A stretch of DNA of 20,648 nt from a virus. This document shows positions 1 to 6,444 of this stretch, piece by piece. How positions within the stretch are numbered: the stretch's first letter is position 1; each line of letters begins with the position of its first letter. Position numbers and translations under genes: made by a program. The DNA is taken from positions 1 to 20,648 of the IMG/VR virus record IMGVR_UViG_3300022690_001100, one strand, 5' to 3'. The notes beneath the pieces are model-generated. The model ran no database searches and was not told the origin of the DNA. It saw nothing but the letters and a program-made list of their open reading frames with translations.

Positions 1-140
1 GGAAATTAAAAGAGTCTCTTTGTACTGCCGTTAAATAAGGTGCAACAGATTCACCTCCTATTATACTTTCCCTCAACATCCAGATTGCCTCCCTTCCTGA
101 TGCTTTTTTTCTTGCAACCTCATCACCATTTAATTTTACT
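1..140. repeat. Left-end inverted copy of 883-1022 (probable fold-back)
   Basis: Bases 1-140 are the exact reverse complement of 883-1022; position 1 pairs with 1022 and the match stops at 140/883. The copy carries, on the minus strand, the middle of the gene at 785-1093. A perfect inverted copy of part of a gene at the very end of the sequence, with no partner at the other end, is best explained by a chimeric or fold-back molecule or an assembly end effect. True genome sequence probably begins near 141. Confidence 0.9.
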
Positions 141-788
141 GCTCATGGTCTTTTAGATGATGCAGGAGTTCAAATATTGAATACTGATGATAATGATGGT
201 AATTTGGTTGCTTACAATACTGCTGCCAACACTTTTGAGATAAACGGTACATTTGTTGCAACCAGTACAGGAGATTGGAACACCAACAGTTTAACCAATG
301 AATCTGTAGGAACTGCCTTTAGTGGTAACACCGGAATTGCATCAAGCAATGTATTAGCTAATTTCCTTTTAAATAATAATTCAACTGCAACCGTTATTGC
401 ATCACCGGACACCTACCAGGCTATTGATATAACAAGTGGCTCGTTTATTTCTTCAACACAACGGATAAAGTTGATTGATACTGTTGCAGCAATATATAAA
501 TATATTGATAATGAAACCATTAGTATTCCATCATCTATTATACTGCATGCATCTAAAACCGGCTCAACCCAAAGGTATGATTTTGCCATTTCAATTAACG
601 GGGGTGTTCCTGCTGATATCCCCTTTGCCCCTTTGGAAATAAAAACCGAAGTCAGGATGACAGCTTTAAACCAATCAATTACATTGGCTAACGATGATGA
701 ATTCCAGGTTTTTGTCAGGGCAGTGGGTCATAGTGATAACCTTACAATAACAGATTTTTCTATAATTGCTACAACGCCAATACAATGA
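141..788 (+). CDS. Phage structural protein, 5'-truncated (beta-rich, appendage-like)
   Basis: The frame ends with TGA at 786-788 and is open back to base 39, but 1-140 is an inverted copy of another locus. The native part therefore probably starts near 141 and the N-terminus is missing; a TTG at 177 is the only nearby internal start. The protein is rich in T, S, N and short beta-strand patterns, and its last ~90 residues (DFAISINGG, then ALNQSITLANDDEFQVFV) resemble jelly-roll domains seen in phage appendage and receptor-binding proteins. That fold is inferred by eye. It overlaps the next gene by ATGA and lies just upstream of a holin-like gene, a usual place for a tail or appendage gene. 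Confidence 0.6.
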   Translation, partial: AHGLLDDAGVQILNTDDNDGNLVAYNTAANTFEINGTFVATSTGDWNTNSLTNESVGTAFSGNTGIASSNVLANFLLNNNSTATVIASPDTYQAIDITSGSFISSTQRIKLIDTVAAIYKYIDNETISIPSSIILHASKTGSTQRYDFAISINGGVPADIPFAPLEIKTEVRMTALNQSITLANDDEFQVFVRAVGHSDNLTITDFSIIATTPIQ

Positions 789-1093
789 ACTCAGACTTAA
801 TATCACCGGATTGCTGGAAAAACGATTTACAGAACAGGGGTTATACTGTTGAAGAAACCCCCAATGGTATGACCTTAATAGTAGTAAAATTAAATGGTGA
901 TGAGGTTGCAAGAAAAAAAGCATCAGGAAGGGAGGCAATCTGGATGTTGAGGGAAAGTATAATAGGAGGTGAATCTGTTGCACCTTATTTAACGGCAGTA
1001 CAAAGAGACTCTTTTAATTTCCAAATAGGACAGCCGGTAGTAAATAAAGATACTGATTTACCGGAAAGGCTATGTGATAGCGGGTGGGTTTAA
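785..1093 (+). CDS. Hypothetical protein (102 aa)
   Basis: ATG overlaps the stop of the upstream structural gene (ATGA), indicating translational coupling. The product is a mixed alpha/beta soluble protein with no signal peptide or membrane segment and no family I recognise. Its 3' end overlaps the holin-like gene by 20 nt. Bases 883-1022 of this gene are duplicated in inverted orientation at 1-140. It sits between a structural gene and a lysis-type gene, so a late-expressed role is plausible but unproven. Confidence 0.65.
   Translation: MNSDLISPDCWKNDLQNRGYTVEETPNGMTLIVVKLNGDEVARKKASGREAIWMLRESIIGGESVAPYLTAVQRDSFNFQIGQPVVNKDTDLPERLCDSGWV
883..1022. repeat. Internal partner of left-end inverted repeat
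   Basis: This stretch is coding sequence of the gene at 785-1093, and it is copied exactly as its reverse complement at 1-140. It is the likely native copy because it lies inside an intact reading frame. Confidence 0.9.
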
Positions 1094-1361
1094 TTTAATA
1101 GTAAATAATTCAATCATAAAAGATGACCATTTAAAATCAGTAGGATCCAGGTTATTGGGTAAAACCCCACCATTCTGGGTTAAGATCAGGACCATATGTA
1201 TTGTTCTGGTATCAGCAGCGGGGACAATTAAAGCGGCTTCATTTGCAGATACAGGGATTTCAATCCCTGAAAAGATGATAATGATTGCCAAATACGTTCT
1301 TTTTATAGGTGGGACCTTAATAGCTTCAGCACAAGCAACCACGACAAGCTCAACGAAGTAA
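1074..1361 (+). CDS. Holin-like small membrane protein
   Basis: The 95-residue product starts at GTG 1074, overlapping the end of the previous gene; no ATG occurs before residue 68, so GTG is the reasonable start. A polar N-terminal third is followed by TPPFWVKIR and two hydrophobic segments (about residues 38-58 and 68-88), then a short Thr/Ser tail ending in Lys. This layout (basic TPxFxxKIR, two membrane helices) resembles small holin-like proteins common in Bacteroidota phages. In that family role it would form inner-membrane lesions at lysis. It is the last gene before a terminator. Function is inferred from topology and position. Confidence 0.55.
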   Translation: MIAGGFNLIVNNSIIKDDHLKSVGSRLLGKTPPFWVKIRTICIVLVSAAGTIKAASFADTGISIPEKMIMIAKYVLFIGGTLIASAQATTTSSTK

Positions 1362-1397
1362 CTCCAAGATAATGGGTTGATCTCCCAGATACGTTAT

Positions 1398-1438
1398 TTC
1401 CTTCCCTAACATCCTTATTCGTTTTTGGAGGGAAGGAA
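1398..1438 (+). other. Hairpin downstream of the holin-like gene
   Basis: TTCCTTCCC (1398-1406) can pair with GGGAAGGAA (1430-1438) across a 23-nt loop. No T-run follows directly. It precedes a second hairpin that looks more like a terminator, and may protect the 3' end of the late transcript. Confidence 0.35.
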
Positions 1439-1445
1439 TTTGGAT

Positions 1446-1473
1446 AGCCTCTATTGTAATGATAGGGGCTTTT
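1446..1473 (+). terminator. Rho-independent terminator after the holin-like gene
   Basis: AGCCTCTAT (1446-1454) pairs over 9 bp, with one G-U, to ATAGGGGCT (1462-1470); the loop is 7 nt and a short run TTTT (1470-1473) follows. It lies between the holin-like gene and a new promoter. Confidence 0.55.
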
Positions 1474-1504
1474 CCATGCCTACCTTTTAATAATAACAAA
1501 TCTT

Positions 1505-1533
1505 TTTGCAAATAAATTTGGTAGTGTGGATAA
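1505..1533 (+). repeat. 29-bp direct repeat, copy 1, carrying a DnaA box
   Basis: Bases 1505-1533 are identical to 6116-6144. The repeat contains TTTG (1517-1520), used here as the -33 promoter element, and TGTGGATAA (1525-1533), the reverse complement of the perfect DnaA box TTATCCACA. Each copy is followed 27 or 25 nt later by the ACCAAAAACGAA leader and a start codon. Confidence 0.85.
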
Positions 1534-1548
1534 GGTTGGGTATATTGG
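1517..1548 (+). promoter_or_regulatory. Bacteroidota-type promoter, copy A
   Basis: TTTG (1517-1520), a 20-nt spacer and TATATTGG (1541-1548) match TTTG-N20-TAnnTTTG at all but one base. A DnaA box lies in the spacer. The predicted transcript starts shortly before the ACCAAAAACGAA leader of the gene at 1578. Confidence 0.5.
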
Positions 1549-1560
1549 GAGTATTGTTTG

Positions 1561-1572
1561 ACCAAAAACGAA
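1561..1572 (+). promoter_or_regulatory. ACCAAAAACGAA leader motif
   Basis: Exact copy of the 12-base leader, ending 5 nt before ATG 1578. It supports that ATG over an upstream in-frame start. Confidence 0.7.
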
Positions 1573-1577
1573 ACATT

Positions 1578-1820
1578 ATGAAACCTTTTAGTGTATTATT
1601 AAAAATAAAGTATATAGCTATTAAATGGGGTGATATACAAGCAAGTGACGGAATGCCATTTGAGGATGAGGTTATTGTTCATATCGGTAGAGATTTAAAA
1701 GTTAAAGCTATAAACCTTTTTGCGCATAATGTTATGGCGGATATAATGAAAGATCCATTCATAGGCCAAGCGGATATAATTAGTTTGGAAATTCTATTTA
1801 TTGATCTAATTAAAGAATAA
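1578..1820 (+). CDS. Hypothetical protein (80 aa)
   Basis: The frame is open upstream to about 1506, but the start is placed at ATG 1578 because the promoter (-7 box near 1541) and the ACCAAAAACGAA leader lie directly before it. The product has mixed hydrophobic and acidic stretches and a probable alpha/beta character; I recognise no domain. It is the first gene of the early block, 4 nt before the zinc-ribbon gene at 1825, and shares its regulatory cassette with the gene at 6186. Confidence 0.65.
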   Translation: MKPFSVLLKIKYIAIKWGDIQASDGMPFEDEVIVHIGRDLKVKAINLFAHNVMADIMKDPFIGQADIISLEILFIDLIKE

Positions 1821-1824
1821 CCCC

Positions 1825-2049
1825 ATGCCCAACCAATCCGACCTAATAGGTCAAAACCTAGTCCGACACGCTGAAAAAAGGTTACTTACAACCCCTTTAA
1901 CTTGTCTTAATTGCGAATGGACTGGCAGGCAGTCCGAATTAATAACCAGGTATCCCCCTGATGGAATGGGAGATGTTTACCCTGTTGATTTTTGTCCGCT
2001 TTGTGAATCGGAAAGTATTGTTAATAGTTGTTTAATTGAAAACGAATAA
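1825..2049 (+). CDS. Small zinc-ribbon-like protein (74 aa)
   Basis: Two CxxC pairs are visible, LTCLNCEWTG and DFCPLCES, separated by about 30 residues that contain a Pro/Gly-rich turn. This is the layout of a treble-clef or zinc-ribbon metal site. Small proteins of this type in phages often bind nucleic acid or act as adaptors, but no function can be assigned. It begins 4 nt after the preceding stop, and its stop lies just before ATG 2051, so it is in the same operon. Confidence 0.65.
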   Translation: MPNQSDLIGQNLVRHAEKRLLTTPLTCLNCEWTGRQSELITRYPPDGMGDVYPVDFCPLCESESIVNSCLIENE

Positions 2050-2050
2050 T

Positions 2051-3070
2051 ATGAAAACATTAGAATTAAAACAAGTTGACCTGTCATTGATAACTGGTTA
2101 TGAAGCTGAAATTAGTTTGAACATGAAGGAGTATCTATCATTAAAAATAGATGGCATCGAAGATAAAGAGGGGTTTGAAAAGGTCCATAAAGCATGGCAA
2201 ATGGTCAGGGATTCCAGGATCAATGTTGAAAAGGTCCGTAAGAGCTTGGTTTCTGATGCTGTTCAACTGCAAAGGGATGTCAATGATGAAGCCAAACGGA
2301 TTACCGAACTATTAAAACCGATTGAAATTCACCTGAGATCGCAACAAGAAAGGATTAATGAAGAAAAAGAAGTCATCAAAACGGAAAAATTAAGACTGGA
2401 AATGGAGGCTTTGAATAAGCGTATTGCATTACTTCTTAAAAATGAAATGGAATTTGATGGCACTTTCTATAGGTTAGGAAAATTAGTGACCGATAACCAT
2501 TCATTAAAAGCAATGTCAGAAGATAAATTTTCAGAATTTCTTAATGAAGTATTAATATTAAATGAAGCCGAGATCAAGCGCAAGGAAGAAGAAGAAAGGA
2601 TCAATGCAGCCAAAGAAGCCAAGGAGGAAGAAGTAAGGAGGCTTGAGGCCCAACGTGTTGCCAGGATCGCAAAAGAACAGGAAACAGAACGCCTACGCCT
2701 TGAGGCTATTCAAAAAAAGCAGGATGAAAAAGCAAAGGAATTACAGGAAGCAAAGGATAAGATAGAAAGGGAAAAGGAACTTGAACAAGCCAAAATTGAT
2801 GCTGTAGAAAAAGCAAAAGAAGATGCTCGTATTGATGCTGAGTTTGAAATAGAAAGGCAGAAGGTGCTTGCTAAAAACAAACGGATTGAAGAAGAAAGAC
2901 TCGAAGCCCTGAAACCGGATAAGGAGAAGTTGATTGTATTTGCTGGTTTAATAGAGACTATTCAAGTGCCGGAATTAACATCCAAAGATGGACAACTTAC
3001 AATAAAGTTTATCAAGTTTGATCTTGATAATTTACATAAAAAAATCCTTAATAAAATTGAACATATGTAA
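2051..3070 (+). CDS. Coiled-coil protein of the recombination block (339 aa)
   Basis: ATG 2051 follows AAAACGAATAAT, a partial match to the leader motif; a TTG 15 nt upstream is less likely. Residues ~1-130 are a mostly helical domain with repeated KxxxxxR/K patterns. Residues ~175-285 are an almost continuous E/K/R/A-rich coiled coil. A short beta-rich C-terminal domain (~290-339) follows. Proteins of this shape are often encoded just before RecT/ERF annealing proteins, sometimes annotated as DUF1351-like; I use this only as a contextual parallel. A structural or scaffolding role in recombination or replication is inferred. The next gene begins 1 nt after the stop. Confidence 0.7.
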   Translation: MKTLELKQVDLSLITGYEAEISLNMKEYLSLKIDGIEDKEGFEKVHKAWQMVRDSRINVEKVRKSLVSDAVQLQRDVNDEAKRITELLKPIEIHLRSQQERINEEKEVIKTEKLRLEMEALNKRIALLLKNEMEFDGTFYRLGKLVTDNHSLKAMSEDKFSEFLNEVLILNEAEIKRKEEEERINAAKEAKEEEVRRLEAQRVARIAKEQETERLRLEAIQKKQDEKAKELQEAKDKIEREKELEQAKIDAVEKAKEDARIDAEFEIERQKVLAKNKRIEEERLEALKPDKEKLIVFAGLIETIQVPELTSKDGQLTIKFIKFDLDNLHKKILNKIEHM

Positions 3071-3071
3071 T

Positions 3072-3278
3072 ATGCCATTTATAAATCTTCTAAAACCACT
3101 AATGCTTAAAAACGATATCAGTCCAAAGGAAGTGGCTATTACTCTGGGCAAAAGTATTCCTACAATTGCAAACTGGATGGAGAATAAAACCCAACCTGAC
3201 GTAATTTATATTCCCCCGTTAATGGAGTTGCTTAACATTTATGATATCGGGGAATTTCTAATGGAAGTCAATGAATAA
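3072..3278 (+). CDS. Small HTH DNA-binding protein (68 aa)
   Basis: ATG 3072 directly follows the coiled-coil stop; a longer frame from 3018 overlaps that gene and is not favoured. The sequence reads LMLKNDISPKEVAITLGKSI then PTIANWMENKTQPD, a Cro/CI-type helix-turn-helix in which the second helix starts at Ser-Ile-Pro-Thr. It could be a phage regulator of the early operon or a DNA-binding accessory of the recombination genes. The target is unknown; the paired palindromes at 12336 and 17561 are candidates. Confidence 0.7.
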   Translation: MPFINLLKPLMLKNDISPKEVAITLGKSIPTIANWMENKTQPDVIYIPPLMELLNIYDIGEFLMEVNE

Positions 3279-3284
3279 ATGACA

Positions 3285-3296
3285 ACCAAAAACGAT
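3285..3296 (+). promoter_or_regulatory. ACCAAAAACGAT leader motif without an obvious gene
   Basis: One-mismatch copy of the leader. No ATG follows at the usual distance; a TTG at 3301 would open a 13-codon frame only. It may be a relic of a deleted gene or a short leader peptide. Confidence 0.35.
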
Positions 3297-3310
3297 AAAC
3301 TTGATTGAGA

Positions 3311-3342
3311 ATTCAATCTTGAATGGGAAAGTTGTATCTTAA
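3311..3342 (+). promoter_or_regulatory. Possible promoter with TATCTTAA -7 box
   Basis: TATCTTAA (3335-3342) lies in the 96-nt gap before the ERF gene and belongs to a family of four gap-located GTATCTTA/T motifs. The -33 element is weak, so this is a candidate only. Confidence 0.3.
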
Positions 3343-3358
3343 ATAAATCATATTATTA

Positions 3359-3370
3359 ACCAAAAACGAA
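3359..3370 (+). promoter_or_regulatory. ACCAAAAACGAA leader motif
   Basis: Exact copy ending 4 nt before ATG 3375 of the ERF gene. Confidence 0.7.
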
Positions 3371-3374
3371 ACCA

Positions 3375-4187
3375 ATGGACGAAAATCAAACACAAGGACT
3401 AAACCCTTTAATGGTTTTAAACAAGGCTATAGAGGGTAAGGTTGATTTAGACCAGTTACAAAAGCTGATGGACCTATACGAAAGATGGCAAGGCGGGATA
3501 GCAAAAAAGGAATTCATTCAAGCCTTAAGCGATTTCCAAGCTGATTGTCCTATCATCGAAAAATCTTCTAAGGCCGAATTCAATGGTAAGACTCAGTATA
3601 AGTATGCAACCCTAGGCACCATTATTGATACTATCAAGAAAGTATTGCAGCAAAATGGATTATCCTATAGATGGGAGACTGAGGAAAAGGATAATAAGAT
3701 TTCAATCACCTGCATTCTAACGCATATTGGAGGCTATGAAGCAAAAAACACAATGTCTGCTGTTGCTGATACTTCGGGCTCCAAGAACAGCATTCAATCC
3801 TATGGTTCATCGGTGACCTACCTACAACGCTATACCCTTATAGGTTCCCTTGGTATTGGTTCGGCTGATACTGATGATGAAGGAAGCTCAGTTAAGCCAA
3901 AGGAAGAAAAAAAGCCGGAACTTACACCTAAGCATGACAGGTGGAAAGGAGCTAATAAAGGAATTGTCATTGGTAATATAACAATGGACCAAGTCAAAAA
4001 GAATTATTCTCTTAGTCCTGCTAATGAAGAGTTGTTAAAAGCCAAGTTAATGTTAACACCCAAGGATGAAGATTGGAACAGGATAGGTGTGGATCTTGAA
4101 TTAGCTAAAACAACAATTGAAGAAGTCAAAAAAGTATATTCTATTACCCCCGAAAACGAAAAATTATTATGTCAAATTCCAGAATAG
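3375..4187 (+). CDS. erf: ERF-family single-strand annealing protein
   Basis: The 270-aa product has the ERF signatures KTQYKYATLGTIID (about residues 72-85) and QSYGSSVTYLQRYTL (141-155). These phage proteins coat single-stranded DNA and anneal complementary strands during recombination, repair and genome circularisation. Start ATG 3375 is fixed by the leader motif. After the ERF core (~1-165) comes a charged linker and a C-terminal region in which ITMDQVKKNYSLSPANEELL (202-221) is repeated as TTIEEVKKVYSITPENEKLL (246-265), an internal duplication. The partner exonuclease gene overlaps its 3' end by 19 nt, as expected for a two-gene annealing system. Confidence 0.9.
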   Translation: MDENQTQGLNPLMVLNKAIEGKVDLDQLQKLMDLYERWQGGIAKKEFIQALSDFQADCPIIEKSSKAEFNGKTQYKYATLGTIIDTIKKVLQQNGLSYRWETEEKDNKISITCILTHIGGYEAKNTMSAVADTSGSKNSIQSYGSSVTYLQRYTLIGSLGIGSADTDDEGSSVKPKEEKKPELTPKHDRWKGANKGIVIGNITMDQVKKNYSLSPANEELLKAKLMLTPKDEDWNRIGVDLELAKTTIEEVKKVYSITPENEKLLCQIPE

Positions 4188-4846
4188 AACTACCCCTCTT
4201 CAAAATTCGCTGCTCAAGTATCGGCATAATAATGGGCCTAAAAGGCCTAAGTAAAACCGGAGAAACCTATTTAAAAGAATGGGCCAAATCCCAGATATAC
4301 AAACGCAAAAAACAAATCATATCCAAATACCTGACCAAAGGGATCATCATGGAAGATACCGGTATTGAGATGATAGGCGAACACCTTTGTTTAGGTATGA
4401 TCATGAAAAACGAGCAACAATTTGAGAATGACTTTATAAAGGGGACTCCAGATGTTCTCATCAAGGATATGGTTATTGATAATAAAAACTCCTGGGATGA
4501 ATTTACCTTCCCTTTATTTGATACCTCAGTCCCGAATTCGGATTATTATTGGCAGCTACAAGGCTATATGGCGGTTTGTGTGCGATCAAAAGCTATTTTG
4601 GCCTATACCCTTACGGATATGCCAGAACATCTAATCAATGCTGAAGCATGGCGTTACTGTAACCAATATGGTCATGAGCATACTGAGAAGATATTTAACA
4701 AGTTCAAAGACATGTACACTTACAATGATATTCCCGATGACCTCAAGATCAAATGTTTCGAGATAGATCGCAATGACAATGATATTGACCGGATTAAGGA
4801 ACGGGTTTTGGAGTGTAGGGCTTATTTGGAACAACTTAAATTTTAG
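4169..4846 (+). CDS. PD-(D/E)XK exonuclease, YqaJ/lambda-exo-like (225 aa)
   Basis: The product shows an acidic residue in GIIMEDTGIE (about residues 58-67), GTPDVLI (92-98), IDNK (103-106, the D-x-K part of the PD-(D/E)XK core) and WQLQGYM (128-134), the conserved Gln motif of YqaJ/RecB-like phage exonucleases. These enzymes resect double-stranded DNA to make single strands for the annealing partner. The gene overlaps erf and the two form a SynExo-type pair. The ATG at 4169 is preceded by AAAACGAAAAATTATT, a diverged leader motif. The third core residue is Asp-Asn-Lys rather than Glu-x-Lys, within family variation. Confidence 0.8.
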   Translation: MSNSRIELPLFKIRCSSIGIIMGLKGLSKTGETYLKEWAKSQIYKRKKQIISKYLTKGIIMEDTGIEMIGEHLCLGMIMKNEQQFENDFIKGTPDVLIKDMVIDNKNSWDEFTFPLFDTSVPNSDYYWQLQGYMAVCVRSKAILAYTLTDMPEHLINAEAWRYCNQYGHEHTEKIFNKFKDMYTYNDIPDDLKIKCFEIDRNDNDIDRIKERVLECRAYLEQLKF

Positions 4847-4850
4847 GGTT

Positions 4851-5048
4851 ATGAAAACAGGATATTACATTAAAAGTAACGACCCCATAACAGGAATAGT
4901 CACAATAGCAATAATGGAACTTAATAACTCCCAAATAAGGGCTTTAATACAATGTTTAGAAGACCGTAGCCATGAATTACCAGACAATTGTTTAGCCATA
5001 CATAATTCAATGTGTTCATTTGATAAAGGCAGTTGTAAAAAATGTTAA
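4851..5048 (+). CDS. Hypothetical protein (65 aa)
   Basis: ATG 4851 lies 4 nt after the exonuclease stop; a longer frame from 4773 would overlap the exonuclease and is unlikely. The C-terminal half carries four cysteines (QCLED, DNCLA, SMCSF, SCKKC), but not as a clear CxxC/CxxC pair. No family recognised. It is the last gene of the erf-exonuclease cluster before the DnaA-box-containing gap. Confidence 0.6.
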   Translation: MKTGYYIKSNDPITGIVTIAIMELNNSQIRALIQCLEDRSHELPDNCLAIHNSMCSFDKGSCKKC

Positions 5049-5117
5049 CAACCATGTTGACAACCAAGCCAAAAAAAAGTCAAGTTGATAACTACCCCTT
5101 TATCAACACCTTTTCAA

Positions 5118-5129
5118 CACAAAAACGAA
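5118..5129 (+). promoter_or_regulatory. Diverged leader motif (CACAAAAACGAA)
   Basis: Two-mismatch copy of the leader ending 4 nt before ATG 5134 of a 32-codon frame. Confidence 0.4.
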
Positions 5130-5133
5130 AACC

Positions 5134-5232
5134 ATGTTAATAAAGTTTTTCAATGATACCAAGACTTTAAACCCCATTTTTACCACTTATCAACTTATCC
5201 ACACCCTTAATGATAATGATAAGTATATATAA
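5134..5232 (+). CDS. Possible micro-gene (32 aa) inside the DnaA-box region
   Basis: The frame begins MLIKFFNDTK and ends at TAA 5230-5232. It is supported only by the leader-like motif at the correct distance before ATG 5134. The DnaA box lies within it. It may be chance or a leader peptide. Confidence 0.25.
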   Translation: MLIKFFNDTKTLNPIFTTYQLIHTLNDNDKYI

Positions 5233-5287
5233 CCCTTATTATTAAGAATGTTAATATGTTGATAACCCCGAAAAAAAGACAAAAAAA

Positions 5288-5875
5288 ATGAAGAAAGAAA
5301 AAGAAAAAATTGCCGGCAAAAAAGAAAAGTTTGAAACCATAGCCGAGACAATTGCAAAGCTTAATGATATCCCTGCATCTGATGAATTTTTACAAAGGGT
5401 AGTCGGGTTTATGAGAAACAAGTATTGGAGTAGTGCAAGACCTGAAACCCGGTTACAGTTTTTAGTTTATGCTTGGATCAAGGCAACATATCCTGACCTG
5501 TTAGTTGTTCATTGCCCCAATGAAGGTAAAAGAACAAATTGGGAACAATTTTATATTAAATATTCGGGTGTAGTTAGCGGCTTTCCTGATTTGGCCATCT
5601 ATCAACCTACCAAGATTCCTGTAGGTGTTGTTACTAAAGTAGAAGATATGGTAAAACCATATCCATTTTGGCAAGACAGTGTATTATCTGAATGCAGGAA
5701 TTATTGTGGTTTAGCAATCGAGCTTAAGATTTGGCCCAAACAACCTACTAAAAACCAACTCAATTGCCTTGAAGCACTCAGGGCGGCTGGATGGTTTTGT
5801 ACTATTTGTTGGGATTTCCCCACTACAATTAAGACTGTTTCAGAATATATGGATCACAGGATACAACAAATTTAG
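5288..5875 (+). CDS. VRR-NUC domain nuclease (195 aa)
   Basis: After a Lys/Glu-rich start (residues 1-25) the protein carries the VRR-NUC pattern: ETRLQFLVYAW (53-63), VVHCPNEGKR (73-82), SGFPDLAIY (97-105, the G-x-P-D motif), AIELKIWP (143-150, E-x-K catalytic pair) and Gln157 followed by LRAAGW. VRR-NUC enzymes are PD-(D/E)XK nucleases related to Holliday-junction and flap cutters. In phages they sit in replication and recombination blocks, as here beside erf and its exonuclease. ATG 5288 follows an A-rich tract with no Shine-Dalgarno. The next gene begins directly at the stop. Confidence 0.85.
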   Translation: MKKEKEKIAGKKEKFETIAETIAKLNDIPASDEFLQRVVGFMRNKYWSSARPETRLQFLVYAWIKATYPDLLVVHCPNEGKRTNWEQFYIKYSGVVSGFPDLAIYQPTKIPVGVVTKVEDMVKPYPFWQDSVLSECRNYCGLAIELKIWPKQPTKNQLNCLEALRAAGWFCTICWDFPTTIKTVSEYMDHRIQQI

Positions 5876-6115
5876 ATGCAAGTCTATTGCCAGGCATTCT
5901 CAAATCTATGCACAAATGAAAAATGTGCTTATTCAAAAAGATGTGATTGGGCAAATGTTACTCCTGTTGCTGCATTGCAAACGATCAGGGATGCTAATTT
6001 AATAGTCATGCATCAACAATTCAGGAAGGGATTAAGATCAAGGGTTTTATTTATCTCGGATTGCCAAGGTGGTATAGATTGGGCAAACTCTTACCCTAAC
6101 TACCGTCCTAAATAA
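5876..6115 (+). CDS. Hypothetical Cys-containing protein (79 aa)
   Basis: ATG immediately follows the TAG of the VRR-NUC gene, so the two are translationally coupled. Cysteines occur at CQAF, LCTNEKCAYSKRC and DCQGG; the cluster CxxxxCxxxxxC could bind metal but does not match a family I know. No membrane segment. Coupling suggests a role with the nuclease, but this is inference. Confidence 0.6.
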   Translation: MQVYCQAFSNLCTNEKCAYSKRCDWANVTPVAALQTIRDANLIVMHQQFRKGLRSRVLFISDCQGGIDWANSYPNYRPK

Positions 6116-6144
6116 TTTGCAAATAAATTTGGTAGTGTGGATAA
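6116..6144 (+). repeat. 29-bp direct repeat, copy 2, carrying a DnaA box
   Basis: Identical to 1505-1533. It contains TTTG (6128-6131) as the -33 element and TGTGGATAA (6136-6144), a perfect DnaA box on the minus strand. Confidence 0.85.
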
Positions 6145-6159
6145 AGGGTTGTAGATTTG
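6128..6159 (+). promoter_or_regulatory. Bacteroidota-type promoter, copy B
   Basis: TTTG (6128-6131), a 20-nt spacer and TAGATTTG (6152-6159) match TTTG-N20-TAnnTTTG perfectly. The DnaA box lies in the spacer, so DnaA binding could block transcription. The leader motif begins 10 nt after the -7 box. Confidence 0.65.
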
Positions 6160-6169
6160 ATAATTGTTA

Positions 6170-6181
6170 ACCAAAAACGAA
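6170..6181 (+). promoter_or_regulatory. ACCAAAAACGAA leader motif
   Basis: Exact copy ending 4 nt before ATG 6186. Confidence 0.7.
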
Positions 6182-6185
6182 TGAT

Positions 6186-6443
6186 ATGAGTTACACACAA
6201 GAATTAATTGACGGAGTAAAAGAAGTTTATTCTGACAGCAAAGAAATGAATGAATTAGCTGAATCGGGAAATGCTTTTTTAGGTAGGTATCTTGATGATA
6301 GTCAAAGTAATAGCATTAATATTAAAACGATATTAGAAGCTAAAACACTTGAGGAGCTTCAAGATAAAGCTAGGGCGTATCAAAAAGGAGTTGATTTATA
6401 TCGAATGTGGGGTAAACAAGATCCCAGAACTAAAGTTGGGTAA
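6186..6443 (+). CDS. Hypothetical protein (85 aa)
   Basis: First gene after promoter B and the leader motif, with ATG 6186 clearly set by both. The product is mostly helical and acidic (MSYTQELIDGVKEVYSDSKE) with a basic C-terminus (WGKQDPRTKVG). No domain recognised. The next gene starts 17 nt later behind its own leader-like motif. Confidence 0.65.
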   Translation: MSYTQELIDGVKEVYSDSKEMNELAESGNAFLGRYLDDSQSNSINIKTILEAKTLEELQDKARAYQKGVDLYRMWGKQDPRTKVG

Positions 6444-6444
6444 A

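Larger units (their letters stand above)
5049..5287. other. Candidate replication origin or control region with DnaA box
   Basis: This 239-nt gap is AT-rich with runs such as TATATATAA. It holds a perfect DnaA box, TTATCCACA, at 5195-5203, and several near relatives: GTTGATAA (5084-5091 and 5259-5266), TTATCAAC (5100-5107 and 5188-5195). Clustered repeats in both orientations next to recombination and nuclease genes suggest an origin or an early control region. The repeats are direct observations; origin function is inferred. Confidence 0.45.

Noticed and set aside
964-971. AGGAGGT resembling a Shine-Dalgarno site
   Set aside because: It lies inside codons of the gene at 785-1093, with no suitable start codon at the right distance.
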